A stretch of 64,000 nt of DNA from UBA7672 sp965229115 (GTDB lineage Bacteria > Pseudomonadota > Alphaproteobacteria > Caulobacterales > Hyphomonadaceae). The position numbers and the translations under genes were made by a program. Shown here piece after piece: positions 15,640 to 23,858 of this stretch; positions within the stretch are counted from its first letter, which is position 1, and every line of letters starts with the position of its first letter. The DNA is taken from the NCBI GenBank assembly GCA_965229115.1, contig CBDDIR010000003.1, positions 3,968,001 to 4,032,000 of the forward strand. Reading direction: 5' to 3'. The notes beneath the pieces were generated by a model that was not told the DNA's origin, did not search any database, and saw only the letters and a list, made by a program, of their open reading frames with translations.

Positions 15640-18231
15640 TCAGGCGGCTTCTTCGTCGCCGCCATCGCTGCTGGCCCCGCCGCCACCGCCGCGGCGAACA
15701 TCCTGCGGGATGATCTGGCGTTTGCCGGCATGGTCTGCGCCGCTGATGATGCCTTCGCGCTCCATGCGCTCGATCATCGAGGCTGCACGGTTGTAACCGA
15801 TGCGGAGAACGCGCTGGACGTAGGAGGTGGTCGGGCGCTTGTCGCGCACGACGGCCGCCACGGCTTCGCGGTACATGTCTTCTTCCGGATCGCCGGACGA
15901 CGTGCCGAAGGCGTTGTCCGAGACAGACGCTTCTTCTTCCACTTCGTCGGTGATGCCTTCGACGTATTGCGGCGTGCCCTGGTCCTTGAGCCAGTTCACC
16001 ACGCGCTCGACTTCCTCGTCCTTCACGAACGGGCCGTGGACGCGCGAGATCTTGCCGCCCGAGGCCATCCAGAGAAGGTCGCCCATGCCGAGCAGCTGTT
16101 CGGCGCCTTGCTCACCGAGGATGGTGCGCGAGTCGATCTTGGTGGTGACCATGTAGGAGATACGGGTCGGGAAGTTGGCCTTGATCGTGCCGGTGATGAC
16201 GTCGACCGACGGACGCTGCGTGGCGGTGATGAGGTGGATGCCGGCGGCGCGCGCCATTTGGGCGATACGCTGAACGGCGCTTTCGATGTCCTTGCCCGCG
16301 ACGAGCATGAGGTCGGCCATCTCGTCGATGATGACCACGATGTGCGGCATCGGCTCGGGCTTGATGAGTTCGTTTTCCCAGATCGCCTCGCCGGTCGACT
16401 TGTTCCAGCCGGTCTGGACCTGACGGGTGAGGTGCTCGCCCTTGGCGGCGGCGTCTTCGGCCTTCTGGTTGAAGCCCGCAATGTTGCGCACGCCCATCTT
16501 GGACATGATCTCGTAGCGGCTCTCCATCTCGCGCACGACCCATTTGAGGGCGAGCACGGCCTTCTGCGGGTCGGTGACGACCGGCGCCAGCAGGTGAGGG
16601 ATGCCCTCGTAGATCGACAGTTCGAGCATTTTCGGGTCGATCATGATGAAGCGGCACTTCTCGGGCGGCAGCTTGAACATCAGCGACAGGATCATCGCGT
16701 TGATGCCGACCGACTTACCCGAACCGGTGGTGCCTGCGATCAGCAGGTGAGGCATCTTGCCGAGGTCGCCGATCATCGGCTGGCCTTCGATGCTCTCGCC
16801 GAGCGCGAGGGGGAGGGCCATGCGCGAGCGCGAGAATTCCTGTGCGTTGAGCAGGTCGCGGAGATAGACGGTCTCGCGCGTCGGGTTCGGCAATTCGATA
16901 CCGATGGCGTTGCGGCCGGGGATAACGGCGACGCGGGCCGAGGTGGCGGACATGGCGCGTGCGATGTCTTCGGCGAGCGCGATGACTTTCGACGAGCGCA
17001 CGCCCGGCGCGGGCTCGAGTTCGAATAGCGTGACGACGGGGCCGGGGCGCACTTCGGTGATGCGGCCTTTGACGCCGAACTCGGTGAGCACGCCGCCGAG
17101 ACGGTCAGCCATTTCGAGCAGGCGGGCTTCATCGACATCCGACGAGCGCGGCGGCGGAACGTCGAGCAGGTCGAGCGGCGGGATTGCGTTGGACGCATCG
17201 CGGCCGCGGATCGCTTGCTGTTGCGGGGCGCGCGGCGCTGCTTGCTGTTGCGCCGGTTGTGCGGGCTGCGGCTTGTTGACGGTGCGCGGGGCGACCGACG
17301 GGCCGGCAGGCGCGACGGCCACAGGAGCGGGCGCTGCATCCGGGATCGGGCGGCTTTCGAGAACGCGCGGAACGATCGGGCGCGTCTTGCCGTCGGCGCC
17401 TTCGGCTTTCTCGACGGCCGAGAAGAAGCCGCGATCGCCTTCCTCGAAACCATCTTCTTCCGTGTAAACGATCGGCTCGATGACTTCCTGCGGCTTCTTG
17501 CCGAGCAGGCGCATCACGCCATCCATCAGGCCACCCGAAGTAGCGGCGCGCGAGGGCAGGGCGGGCACGCCGACGATCGGCTGTTCCGCATCGCGTTGCG
17601 GCTTGTGGGTGAGCGCGCGCCACAGCGAGGAGGCGTCGGAAGCGCCAAGGCCCATCGCCATTGCAGCGAACAGGATCGCGCCGAGACCGGCGAAGGCGGA
17701 GGCCCAGACTTGCGGATCAGGAATCTTGAGCGCGGCGAACGGCGTCGAGACGATGGCGAGCATCAGCTCGCCGGTCACGCCACCGAGGCCGGCCGACATG
17801 GTCCAGGATTTCGGGATCGGCCATTCAGCCAGGCAGCAAGCCGCGAACAGGATCGCGGCAAGGCCCCACATCCACGACGCCGGGTCTTGCTGGCCGATGC
17901 CGAAGGCGCGACGGACGCCGCCGATCATCAGTGCAAAGCCGAGCAGGATGGCGGTCCAGCCAAAGCCCTGCATCAGCAGGTCGCCGAAGAACGCGCCGAA
18001 GTGGCCGAACATGTTTTCGGGCGCCGCTTCGATGATCGCGTTGGTGATCGGGTCCTGCGTGCGGGAGACCGCCATGTTGAAGGACGGATCCGCCGAATTG
18101 TACGACGAGCATGAGCCGCAGATGAAAACACCGACGGAGAACGCCATCAGCCCGCTGAGGAAGCGGGTGAGGGCGCTCGAACCTTGCGGCTCGTAGGCGT
18201 CCTCGGAATGGGGCGCTCGCGCTTGCGGCAT
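15640..18231 (-). CDS. ftsK: DNA translocase FtsK
   Basis: Septal DNA pump that clears and dimer-resolves chromosomes at division. 863 residues: N-terminal block of four to five membrane helices (about 25-190), a Pro/Gln/Ala linker (about 270-345), then the RecA-like motor with Walker A GTTGSGKS at 500-507, Walker B HIVVIIDEMADLM, and a C-terminal winged-helix gamma domain (TTSYVQRVLRIGYNRAASMIERM split over about 795-820) that reads KOPS sites. ATG 18231 has GAGGA upstream; the in-frame TTG at 18252 lies inside that site region. The gene is separated from lolA-xthA by about 2.4 kb of small genes. Confidence 0.97.
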   Translation of the reverse strand: MPQARAPHSEDAYEPQGSSALTRFLSGLMAFSVGVFICGSCSSYNSADPSFNMAVSRTQDPITNAIIEAAPENMFGHFGAFFGDLLMQGFGWTAILLGFALMIGGVRRAFGIGQQDPASWMWGLAAILFAACCLAEWPIPKSWTMSAGLGGVTGELMLAIVSTPFAALKIPDPQVWASAFAGLGAILFAAMAMGLGASDASSLWRALTHKPQRDAEQPIVGVPALPSRAATSGGLMDGVMRLLGKKPQEVIEPIVYTEEDGFEEGDRGFFSAVEKAEGADGKTRPIVPRVLESRPIPDAAPAPVAVAPAGPSVAPRTVNKPQPAQPAQQQAAPRAPQQQAIRGRDASNAIPPLDLLDVPPPRSSDVDEARLLEMADRLGGVLTEFGVKGRITEVRPGPVVTLFELEPAPGVRSSKVIALAEDIARAMSATSARVAVIPGRNAIGIELPNPTRETVYLRDLLNAQEFSRSRMALPLALGESIEGQPMIGDLGKMPHLLIAGTTGSGKSVGINAMILSLMFKLPPEKCRFIMIDPKMLELSIYEGIPHLLAPVVTDPQKAVLALKWVVREMESRYEIMSKMGVRNIAGFNQKAEDAAAKGEHLTRQVQTGWNKSTGEAIWENELIKPEPMPHIVVIIDEMADLMLVAGKDIESAVQRIAQMARAAGIHLITATQRPSVDVITGTIKANFPTRISYMVTTKIDSRTILGEQGAEQLLGMGDLLWMASGGKISRVHGPFVKDEEVERVVNWLKDQGTPQYVEGITDEVEEEASVSDNAFGTSSGDPEEDMYREAVAAVVRDKRPTTSYVQRVLRIGYNRAASMIERMEREGIISGADHAGKRQIIPQDVRRGGGGGASSDGGDEEAA

Positions 18232-18403
18232 GCCTTCGTCCTCGCTCGACAAAAACAGGGTTACTGAAGAGAGCCGACACTGGCGTGATCAGCCTTAACG
18301 GGGCGCTACCAAATCGGGTTTTCCACAGGCCCTGACGGGGAAAATATCGTTACGTTTCCGTTGTTATTGCGCGGTCGTTAACGATTGGGCCTGGCCAAAA
18401 AAA

Positions 18404-18437
18404 GGGCCCCGGACGCCACTGAAGGCATCCGGGGCCT
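18404..18437 (-). terminator. Intrinsic terminator with no associated protein gene
   Basis: Long stem GGCCCCGGA / TCCGGGGCC with extra inner pairs, followed on the minus strand by a seven-T run. No minus-strand protein gene ends here, which suggests an RNA transcript. Confidence 0.75.
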
Positions 18438-18612
18438 ATCCCCATGATCCAGCCTTGCGGCGGTTCACCCGAGAAGAGTTAGACGCCTTTCCGGTTGGCG
18501 CACGGGGAAGCGGCTCGGGTCGGGCGCATCATCACAGGCTTGCCCTGTTCAGCGGCGGCCGCTCGGGCAGGCGCCTAAAGTTTGTGCATTTTGGAGCGAG
18601 TCGAGAAGGCCG
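18404..18612 (-). ncRNA. Candidate structured small RNA (6S-like architecture)
   Basis: A 490-base gap with no gene carries an intrinsic terminator oriented minus. Just upstream of it on that strand a long-range stem forms: 18569-18578 with 18479-18488, ten pairs with one G-U. Inside is a second stem, 18558-18564 with 18508-18514, and an apical hairpin at 18534-18548. Between the two long stems is an asymmetric internal loop of 4 and 19 bases. A rod with a large internal bubble of this size recalls 6S RNA, but no conserved primary motif was confirmed. The 5' end is a guess. Confidence 0.3.
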
Positions 18613-18743
18613 CAGGGGGCGACTGCTTGTGAAATAGGCAGCCGGACGCCCCTATCTGGGTCGCATCGTCCGGGGGCGATCACGTCGCTGTGGTGGGTGC
18701 GTAATTCTTAGCGCCGGTTGCCAGTCAACCTCAGGGGAGACAA

Positions 18744-20312
18744 ATGTCTAATAAAACCAGTCGATTGGATCGACTTTCACTGTGGGGGACTGGCCTGAAG
18801 GCTGGTCTGGCTGCGATCGCAGCAGGGTTCCTTTTCACGACGTTATCGACCGCTACGGCTCAGCCCCCGGCTGAAGCTCCGCCCGCCGTCGAAGCACCGG
18901 CCGTTGCGCCGGAAGCTGTTGCACCCGCTCCGGAAGCGGCTGCGCCTGAGGCTGCTCCGGTTGCCGAAGAAGCTGCTCCTGCCGCCGTCGAACTGACGGT
19001 CGACAAGGGCGACACCACCTGGATGCTGGTCTCGACCGTGCTGGTCCTGCTCATGATCATCCCGGGCCTCGCACTGTTCTACGGCGGCCTCGTGCGCGCC
19101 AAGAACATGATCTCGTTGCTCTCCCAGGTCCTGATCGTTACGGCGATCGGCATGATCGCCTGGGTCGGCTGGGGCTATTCGATGGCCTTCACCGATGGCG
19201 GCGCGCTCAACAAGTTCGTGGGCGGCTTCTCGAAAGTCGGCCTCGCGGGCGTTGATACGGCCACCATGGTCGAAAGCTTCTCGGTTGGCGTCGCCATCCC
19301 CGAGATCGTCTTCGTCGCCTTCCAGATGACCTTCGCCTGCATCACCACCGCGCTCGTGCTCGGCGGCGTTGCTGAACGTGCGAAATTCTGGGGCGTCGTC
19401 CTGTTCGCCGTCCTCTGGCCGATCCTTGTGTACTACCCGATGGCCCACATGGTCTGGTGGTGGGGTGGTCCGATCATGGCATCGGATCCGGCAAACGCTG
19501 ACGCCCTCGTTGAAGGCGCTGGCCTGATCTGGTCCTTCGGCGCGCTCGACTTCGCAGGCGGCACCGTTGTCCACATCAACTCGGGTATCGCAGCCCTCGT
19601 CGGCGCGCTGATCCTCGGGCCGCGTAAAGGCTACAAGCAAGAGCCGATGCGTCCGCACAACCTGACCTTCACGCTGATCGGCACCGGTCTGCTGTGGGTT
19701 GGCTGGGTTGGCTTCAACGCTGGTTCGAACCTCGAGTCGAACGGCTACGCCGGTCTTGCCCTGCTCAACACGTTCGTCGCCACGGCGGCTGGCGCCATCT
19801 CCTGGGGTCTCGCGGAAGCGATCTTCAAGAAGAAGCCGAGCCTGCTCGGCATGGCTTCGGGCGCAGTTGCCGGCCTTGTTGCGATCACCCCGGCTGCCGG
19901 CTTTGCTGGCCCGCTCGGCGCGATCGTCCTCGGCCTGGTCGTTGGTCCGATCTGCCTCTTCGCCTGCTCGGGCCTGAAGAACATGATCGGCTACGATGAC
20001 TCGCTCGACGTGTTCGGCATCCACGGCGTTGGCGGCATCGTCGGCGCTATCGGCACCGGCATCGTCGTCGCCCCGTTCCTGGGCGGCGCGGGCATCGTCG
20101 ACTACGCCAATGGCGGCGCGACGATCTACCCGGGCATCCTTGAGCAGGTCATCGCTCAGGCCAAAGGCGTCGGCGTCACCCTGGTGGTGTCGGGCGTTGG
20201 TTCGGCGATCGTCTGGTTCATCGTGAAAGTGGTTACCGGCGGCCGCGTGAAGGACGAGATCGAAGAAGAAGGTCTCGACCTGAACGAGCACGGCGAGGTG
20301 GCTTACCACTAG
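18744..20312 (+). CDS. amtB: Ammonium channel AmtB
   Basis: Inner-membrane ammonium/ammonia channel, 522 residues. Signal peptide (to about residue 39), an unusual 45-residue Pro/Ala/Glu linker, then about eleven membrane helices. Family blocks: VDKGDTTWMLVST, PGLALFYGGLVRAKN, FGALDFAGGTVVHINSG (first pore His), GLLWVGWVGFNAGS and DVFGIHGVGGIVGAIGTGI (second pore His). The C-terminal tail is short. Most amtB genes follow glnK; none is next to this one. A strong terminator follows at 20379-20410. Confidence 0.96.
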   Translation: MSNKTSRLDRLSLWGTGLKAGLAAIAAGFLFTTLSTATAQPPAEAPPAVEAPAVAPEAVAPAPEAAAPEAAPVAEEAAPAAVELTVDKGDTTWMLVSTVLVLLMIIPGLALFYGGLVRAKNMISLLSQVLIVTAIGMIAWVGWGYSMAFTDGGALNKFVGGFSKVGLAGVDTATMVESFSVGVAIPEIVFVAFQMTFACITTALVLGGVAERAKFWGVVLFAVLWPILVYYPMAHMVWWWGGPIMASDPANADALVEGAGLIWSFGALDFAGGTVVHINSGIAALVGALILGPRKGYKQEPMRPHNLTFTLIGTGLLWVGWVGFNAGSNLESNGYAGLALLNTFVATAAGAISWGLAEAIFKKKPSLLGMASGAVAGLVAITPAAGFAGPLGAIVLGLVVGPICLFACSGLKNMIGYDDSLDVFGIHGVGGIVGAIGTGIVVAPFLGGAGIVDYANGGATIYPGILEQVIAQAKGVGVTLVVSGVGSAIVWFIVKVVTGGRVKDEIEEEGLDLNEHGEVAYH

Positions 20313-20378
20313 GTCTGATCGTTTCCCCCTTGCCCAGTCCGGCGCTGCCGGCGCGGCGCCAGGGCGGGAGAGGGAAGA

Positions 20379-20410
20379 GGGGGCGCGGCTTCATCGCCGC
20401 GCCCCTTTTT
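20379..20410 (+). terminator. Terminator after amtB
   Basis: Perfect stem GGGGCGCGGC / GCCGCGCCCC with a six-base loop and a following T-run, 67 bases past the amtB stop. Confidence 0.85.
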
Positions 20411-20441
20411 CTTTTGGGTCTGGCGGGTCTATGTCTCGGGC

Positions 20442-21659
20442 ATGGCCCAGGAACCCAAGACCGATCCGAAGACCTATCGCTGTGACGTGGCTGTGGCCGG
20501 AGGGGGTCCGGTTGGGCTGACCCTGGCGCTGGCGCTCGCGCGGCGCGGGTATGAGACGGTGGTGGCCGATGCGGGTGCGCCGCCGGCCAAAGATGGGCCG
20601 AAGGATAGCCGGGCGTATTTCATCGCTTACGGGTGCTGGCGGATCTTCAAGGCGCTGGGGCTGGAAGAGGCGCTGCTGGCTGGCGCGGAACCTGTGACGC
20701 AAGTCGAGGCCGAGGGCCGGGTGGGGGGCATCAACTTCATCGCCGAGGACTGCGCCGAGCCAGTGCTGGGCTACATGGTCGAGGCCAGTGTTCTGGGCGA
20801 GGTGCTTCACGCGGCGGTTGCGGCGGAGAAGGGGGTCCAGCTTCTCTCGCGGGCGCGGATCGAGGGCGTGGAGCTGGTCGATCCTTGCGCGGTGCTGAAG
20901 CTGGCGGGCAGTGTTGAGGTTCAGGCGCCGCTGGTGGTGGGTTGCGATGGAGCGCGGTCGATCGTGCGGAAGGCGGCGGGGCTGCGCTTCGAGGGGCATG
21001 ACTACGACGCGACCGCGATCTCGACGACTGTGAAGCTGGGTCAGCCGCACAATGGGGCGGCGCGACAGGTGTTCCTGCCGAATGGTCCGATGGCGGTTCT
21101 GCCGCTGACCGGCGATCGGGCGAACCTGATCTGGACGGAGAAATCGGCGATCGCGCAGGCGCTGGTCGAGCTGGACGATCGCGGGTTCGAGCTGGAGCTG
21201 GCGAAGAAGGCGGGCGATTTTCTTCCCGGCGCGACGCTGGCCGGAGCGCGGCATGCGTTTCCGATCGGGCTTTATGTGGCTGAGCGGTTCGATGCGCAGC
21301 GGGTAGCCCTGGCTGGAGATGCGGCGCATGTGATCCATCCGCTGGGCGGGCAGGGGCTGAATCTCGGGCTGAAGGATGTCGCGGCGCTGGTCGATGTGAT
21401 CGCGACGGCGGGCAAGGCGGGTCTCGATATCGGGGCGGCGAGTGCGCTTGAGCCTTACACGCGGTGGCGGCGGTCGGATGTTGCGGCGACGGCTGGGGCG
21501 ATGGAGGCGTTTGCGCGGGTGTTCTCGGCGCCGTTGCCGGTGAGGCTGGCGGCTGGAGCGGCGATGTCGGTGGCGGGATCGCTGCGCGAGGCGCGGAAGG
21601 TGTTTGCGCGCGAGGCGGGTGGAGATCTTGGGGAGCTGCCGACGCTGATGGCGCGCTGA
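20442..21659 (+). CDS. UbiH/UbiF/COQ6 family FAD-dependent hydroxylase
   Basis: Flavin monooxygenase likely acting on a ubiquinone-biosynthesis ring, 405 residues. FAD fingerprint VAVAGGGPVGLTLALALARRG at about residues 16-36 (GxGxxG), the second motif VGCDGARSIVRKAAG (DG) and the third LAGDAAHVIHPLGGQGLNLG (GD) are all present and in order. The ring position hydroxylated cannot be read from sequence. It is transcribed after a terminator, so it has its own promoter in the short gap after amtB. In many alphaproteobacteria this gene is annotated simply as UbiH/UbiF. Confidence 0.9.
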   Translation: MAQEPKTDPKTYRCDVAVAGGGPVGLTLALALARRGYETVVADAGAPPAKDGPKDSRAYFIAYGCWRIFKALGLEEALLAGAEPVTQVEAEGRVGGINFIAEDCAEPVLGYMVEASVLGEVLHAAVAAEKGVQLLSRARIEGVELVDPCAVLKLAGSVEVQAPLVVGCDGARSIVRKAAGLRFEGHDYDATAISTTVKLGQPHNGAARQVFLPNGPMAVLPLTGDRANLIWTEKSAIAQALVELDDRGFELELAKKAGDFLPGATLAGARHAFPIGLYVAERFDAQRVALAGDAAHVIHPLGGQGLNLGLKDVAALVDVIATAGKAGLDIGAASALEPYTRWRRSDVAATAGAMEAFARVFSAPLPVRLAAGAAMSVAGSLREARKVFAREAGGDLGELPTLMAR

Positions 21660-21712
21660 GGCGTTCCCGCTGTTGGGCGGGGTGTGGTGGGTTTTGATTT
21701 GAGCGCGGCTGC

Positions 21713-22222
21713 TTAGGCGGCCGCGTTTTTGTTTGGAGTTGGGGCGCGTGGAGCGGCCCCCTCCGTCTTGCGCGCAAGGGCGCGCAATCCACCTCCCCCA
21801 GTTTTCAATTGGTGGAGGCAATTCCCCTTCGTTGCGACTGTGCGCTGTGTTGCCTCCATCAGTGCGGAGCACTGGGGGAGGTGGATCGCTTGGCGTGAGC
21901 CAAGCGAGACGGAGGGGGCGGTGAGCACGCGCTCGTGCTTCGACGGACGCGCAGCGAAGCTGCGCTGCTCAGCATGAGCGCTATTGAGGCTGTCGTGTTG
22001 GACAGCGGTTTGTGTTTCCTTTTGTTGGGTGTCGGTCGTGCTTTCGGGCAGATCGAGCGGCATGGTCGGTGTGGCATTCACCGAACTACGGCGCGCTTTC
22101 ATCCGGAAGGTTGAGACGACGTAGAGCACGAGCATCGCAAGCACGTGCAGCGTCGCATCGATCCAGTGATCGAGAGGCGACGGGGTTACCAGCCCAGTTT
22201 GCGCGTGTTTGTGTCGTGTCAT
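21713..22222 (-). CDS. Doubtful small membrane protein whose C-terminal half is repeat-derived
   Basis: A 169-codon frame. Residues 1-45 include a plausible membrane helix (LHVLAMLVLYVVSTF), but the last 90 residues are translated from the inverted repeat at 21760-21917 and have no protein-like pattern. The ATG at 22222 has no convincing ribosome site. If real, the gene was extended or truncated by the repeat; if not, it is an accident of low stop frequency. Confidence 0.25.
   Translation of the reverse strand: MTRHKHAQTGLVTPSPLDHWIDATLHVLAMLVLYVVSTFRMKARRSSVNATPTMPLDLPESTTDTQQKETQTAVQHDSLNSAHAEQRSFAARPSKHERVLTAPSVSLGSRQAIHLPQCSALMEATQRTVATKGNCLHQLKTGGGGLRALARKTEGAAPRAPTPNKNAAA
21760..21917. 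repeat. Palindromic repeat element, about 158 bp
   Basis: Left arm CCCCCTCCGTCTTG ... CCACCTCCCCCAG and right arm CTGGGGGAGGTGG ... GACGGAGGGGG are inverted copies, with a shorter inner palindrome (GTGGAGGCAA / TTGCCTCCAT) between. The arms match the repeats that flank the DUF559 gene near 29617 and 30084, so this is one dispersed family. Confidence 0.75.
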
Positions 22223-22504
22223 GCGGGGTAGAATACCCCGGCCCAGGGCGCCGTAGATTCTGCGCGGGTCCGTCCCCCAACTTGCCCGCGCAGGTTGTTG
22301 AAATCATGCGGGATGATTTTTGGCTGTGCTACAGTTTGGGATCGCTCCATCCCACAGTCGCGGCGTCATTCTCGGGCTTGTCTCGATAATCCCGGTTCTG
22401 GCGGCGTAGGGTTCGGCTGCTTGTCCCGATGTTGATCCAACCGGGATCCTCGGCACAGGGCCGAGGATGACGGCGCTTTGTTGATGCAGGCGTGCTCGGG
22501 GGGT

Positions 22505-22527
22505 GGTGCATTTTCAATGCACCCTAC
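22505..22527 (-). repeat. Gene-end stem-loop, copy 1
   Basis: Perfect 8-bp stem GGTGCATT / AATGCACC with a three-base loop, followed by CTAC on the plus strand. It lies 5-27 bases past the stop of the minus-strand lipoprotein gene. A second copy sits at 23126-23148 in the same relation to the DUF971 gene. Confidence 0.7.
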
Positions 22528-22531
22528 AGGC

Positions 22532-22879
22532 TCAGGTCAGGCGGATGCAGATGGCGGTGACTTCGAAGGTGGCTGCGAGAGGCGCGTTGGTGATATTTCG
22601 GACGTAAACAGCGAAGTGGTTGTCGCCGGCAGGGCCGGAGTTTTCGACGGCGAGGGTGGTGCTGTCGATTTCGAAGCCGCCGCCGGAGACCATAAAACCA
22701 TCAGGGCAACGTACGCCTTTGGCCGCAACGCCGTCGGCCTGGATTGGCTGTTCGGTGGTGAAGCGCATCGTCACCTGCTGGTAGTTCAATGAGGCTGTCT
22801 GCGTGGACGTCTTTGACGACAGCACGCAGCCGGTGAGCGTGCAGGCGAGTGCGGCCAAGATCAGTGTTTTGATGGTCAT
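22532..22879 (-). CDS. Small hypothetical lipoprotein
   Basis: 115 residues from ATG 22879, with a signal peptide and lipobox LTGC. The mature domain contains VRCPDGFMVSGGGFEIDS and ends in FEVTAICIRLT; the CPxGxxVxGGGF ... AxC pattern is familiar from small secreted proteins, where two cysteines may pair. No function recognised. ATG 22891 is four codons earlier but dilutes the signal start. A repeat stem-loop directly follows the stop. Confidence 0.65.
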   Translation of the reverse strand: MTIKTLILAALACTLTGCVLSSKTSTQTASLNYQQVTMRFTTEQPIQADGVAAKGVRCPDGFMVSGGGFEIDSTTLAVENSGPAGDNHFAVYVRNITNAPLAATFEVTAICIRLT

Positions 22880-22973
22880 TGTTTCCCCCAATCAACCGGC
22901 GGGCATTGAACTGCGGGTTGGGGGTGGGGGCAAGGGTGGGGGCTTATAGCGGGCTTGCGCGATGGGGCGGGGC

Positions 22974-23093
22974 GACCCCCTCCTGTCCTCCCCCTTTTAG
23001 GGGGAGGGACCCTGCGGCCTCGCCGGCCTCCACTGTTGGGTAAGATCACGCAACACGGTTCCTCCACCTGAAAGGGCAGGACAGGAGGGAGTC
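22974..23093. repeat. Palindromic repeat element, about 120 bp
   Basis: The arms GACCCCCTCCTGTCCT and AGGACAGGAGGGAGTC are inverted copies with 15 of 16 matches. An inner hairpin TCCCCCTTTTAGGGGGA lies next to the left arm. It sits between two minus-strand genes. Confidence 0.75.
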
Positions 23094-23125
23094 GGGTTTA
23101 GCGAGGGCGGTGCGGGTGGGTGCGC

Positions 23126-23148
23126 GGTGCATCGGTGATGCACCCTAC
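23126..23148 (-). repeat. Gene-end stem-loop, copy 2
   Basis: Perfect 8-bp stem GGTGCATC / GATGCACC with loop GGT, then CCTAC. It lies four bases past the DUF971 stop. Loop and stem bases differ from copy 1 at compensating positions (T/A to C/G), which argues for a conserved hairpin. Confidence 0.7.
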
Positions 23149-23151
23149 GGA

Positions 23152-23511
23152 TCAATCCCGCTTCAGGCCGTGGTCGGCCAGGCGTTTTTCGTAGGCGGCC
23201 ATCTTCGCTTCCTTCTGGTCGCCGAGTTCGCGGAGGTAGGACCAGGTGTAGAGGCCGGTGTTGTGGCCGTCGGTGAAGGTGATGCGGAGGGCGTAGCGGC
23301 CGACGGGTTCGGCGGCGGTGACGCCGACGGTGCGCTTGCGGGTGGGGGGAGGCGGGGCCTGGCCGCCATGGCCCTTGGTTTCGGCGCTGGGGCTTTCGAC
23401 GCGCAGGAGTTCGTAGGGGATTGTGGCTTCGTGGCCGTCATCGAAGCGGATGAAGAGCTGGGCGGCTTCTTTCTGGAAGCGGAGTTCGGAGGGCCAGGTG
23501 GGGGAAGACAT
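23152..23511 (-). CDS. DUF971 (gamma-butyrobetaine hydroxylase N-terminal-like) protein
   Basis: 119-residue single-domain protein. The DUF971 pattern is clear: WPSELRFQKEAAQLFIRFDDG, IPYELLRVESPSAE, VGRYALRITFTDGHNTGLYTWSYLREL. The domain is found alone in bacteria and at the N-terminus of gamma-butyrobetaine hydroxylases; the stand-alone role is thought to touch iron-sulfur handling but is unsettled. ATG 23511 starts the domain; the extension to 23616 runs through a repeat. It ends the LON-Trm112-DUF971 minus-strand run. Confidence 0.88.
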   Translation of the reverse strand: MSSPTWPSELRFQKEAAQLFIRFDDGHEATIPYELLRVESPSAETKGHGGQAPPPPTRKRTVGVTAAEPVGRYALRITFTDGHNTGLYTWSYLRELGDQKEAKMAAYEKRLADHGLKRD

Positions 23512-23615
23512 CAGGTAGTCCCCTCGCAACTCGCCCGTCAACGCTGGGCGTTGACCCCGCCCTTCGGGGTACTTCCCCCGCTGCGCAGGGGAAGAGGTCG
23601 GCAGACGCTGTCTCA

Positions 23616-23858
23616 CTACTTCGCGCCGATGTCGCGGGCTTCGTCGCGGAGCATGACGGGGACGCCGTTGCGGATGGGGAAGGCGAGGCCGGCGGCGCGG
23701 CTGATCAGCTCGTTGGCTTCGCGATCATAGACGAGGGCGGAGCGGGAGACGGGGCACACGAGAACTTCGAGCAGGCGCGGATCAACGCCGGGATCGTTCG
23801 CGGCTTCATGGCCAGCGCCGATGTTCGATTCTGGTGCAGTCTTCGCTGCTGACGTCAT
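23616..23858 (-). CDS. Trm112 family protein
   Basis: 80-residue zinc-ribbon-like Trm112 domain protein. The core LLEVLVCPVSRSALVYD, ELISRAAGLAFPIRNGVPVML is family-typical, although only one of the usual cysteines (CPV) is retained, as is common in proteobacteria. It may chaperone a methyltransferase or act in Lpx kinase-linked steps; neither is shown here. ATG 23858 overlaps the LON gene stop (ATGA), indicating coupling. Confidence 0.85.
   Translation of the reverse strand: MTSAAKTAPESNIGAGHEAANDPGVDPRLLEVLVCPVSRSALVYDREANELISRAAGLAFPIRNGVPVMLRDEARDIGAK

Larger units (their letters stand above)
21660..22531. other. Repeat-rich intergenic region
   Basis: Some 870 bases dominated by a long inverted-repeat element and a gene-end stem-loop. 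The rest, roughly 22230-22490, shows no supportable gene. Confidence 0.6.

Noticed and set aside
15730..17028. 432-codon plus-strand frame inside ftsK
   Set aside because: Antisense to ftsK, His/Arg/Asp-rich with no domain; a shadow of high-GC coding on the other strand.
18455..18637. 60-codon plus-strand frame between ftsK and amtB
   Set aside because: Basic low-complexity product; the region pairs as an RNA on the other strand instead.
18843..20309. 488-codon minus-strand frame across amtB
   Set aside because: Exactly antisense to the ammonium channel and low-complexity; amtB has clear domains.
20391..21872. 493-codon minus-strand frame across the UbiH-like gene
   Set aside because: Arg/His/Pro-rich shadow of an FAD hydroxylase; no ribosome site or motif.
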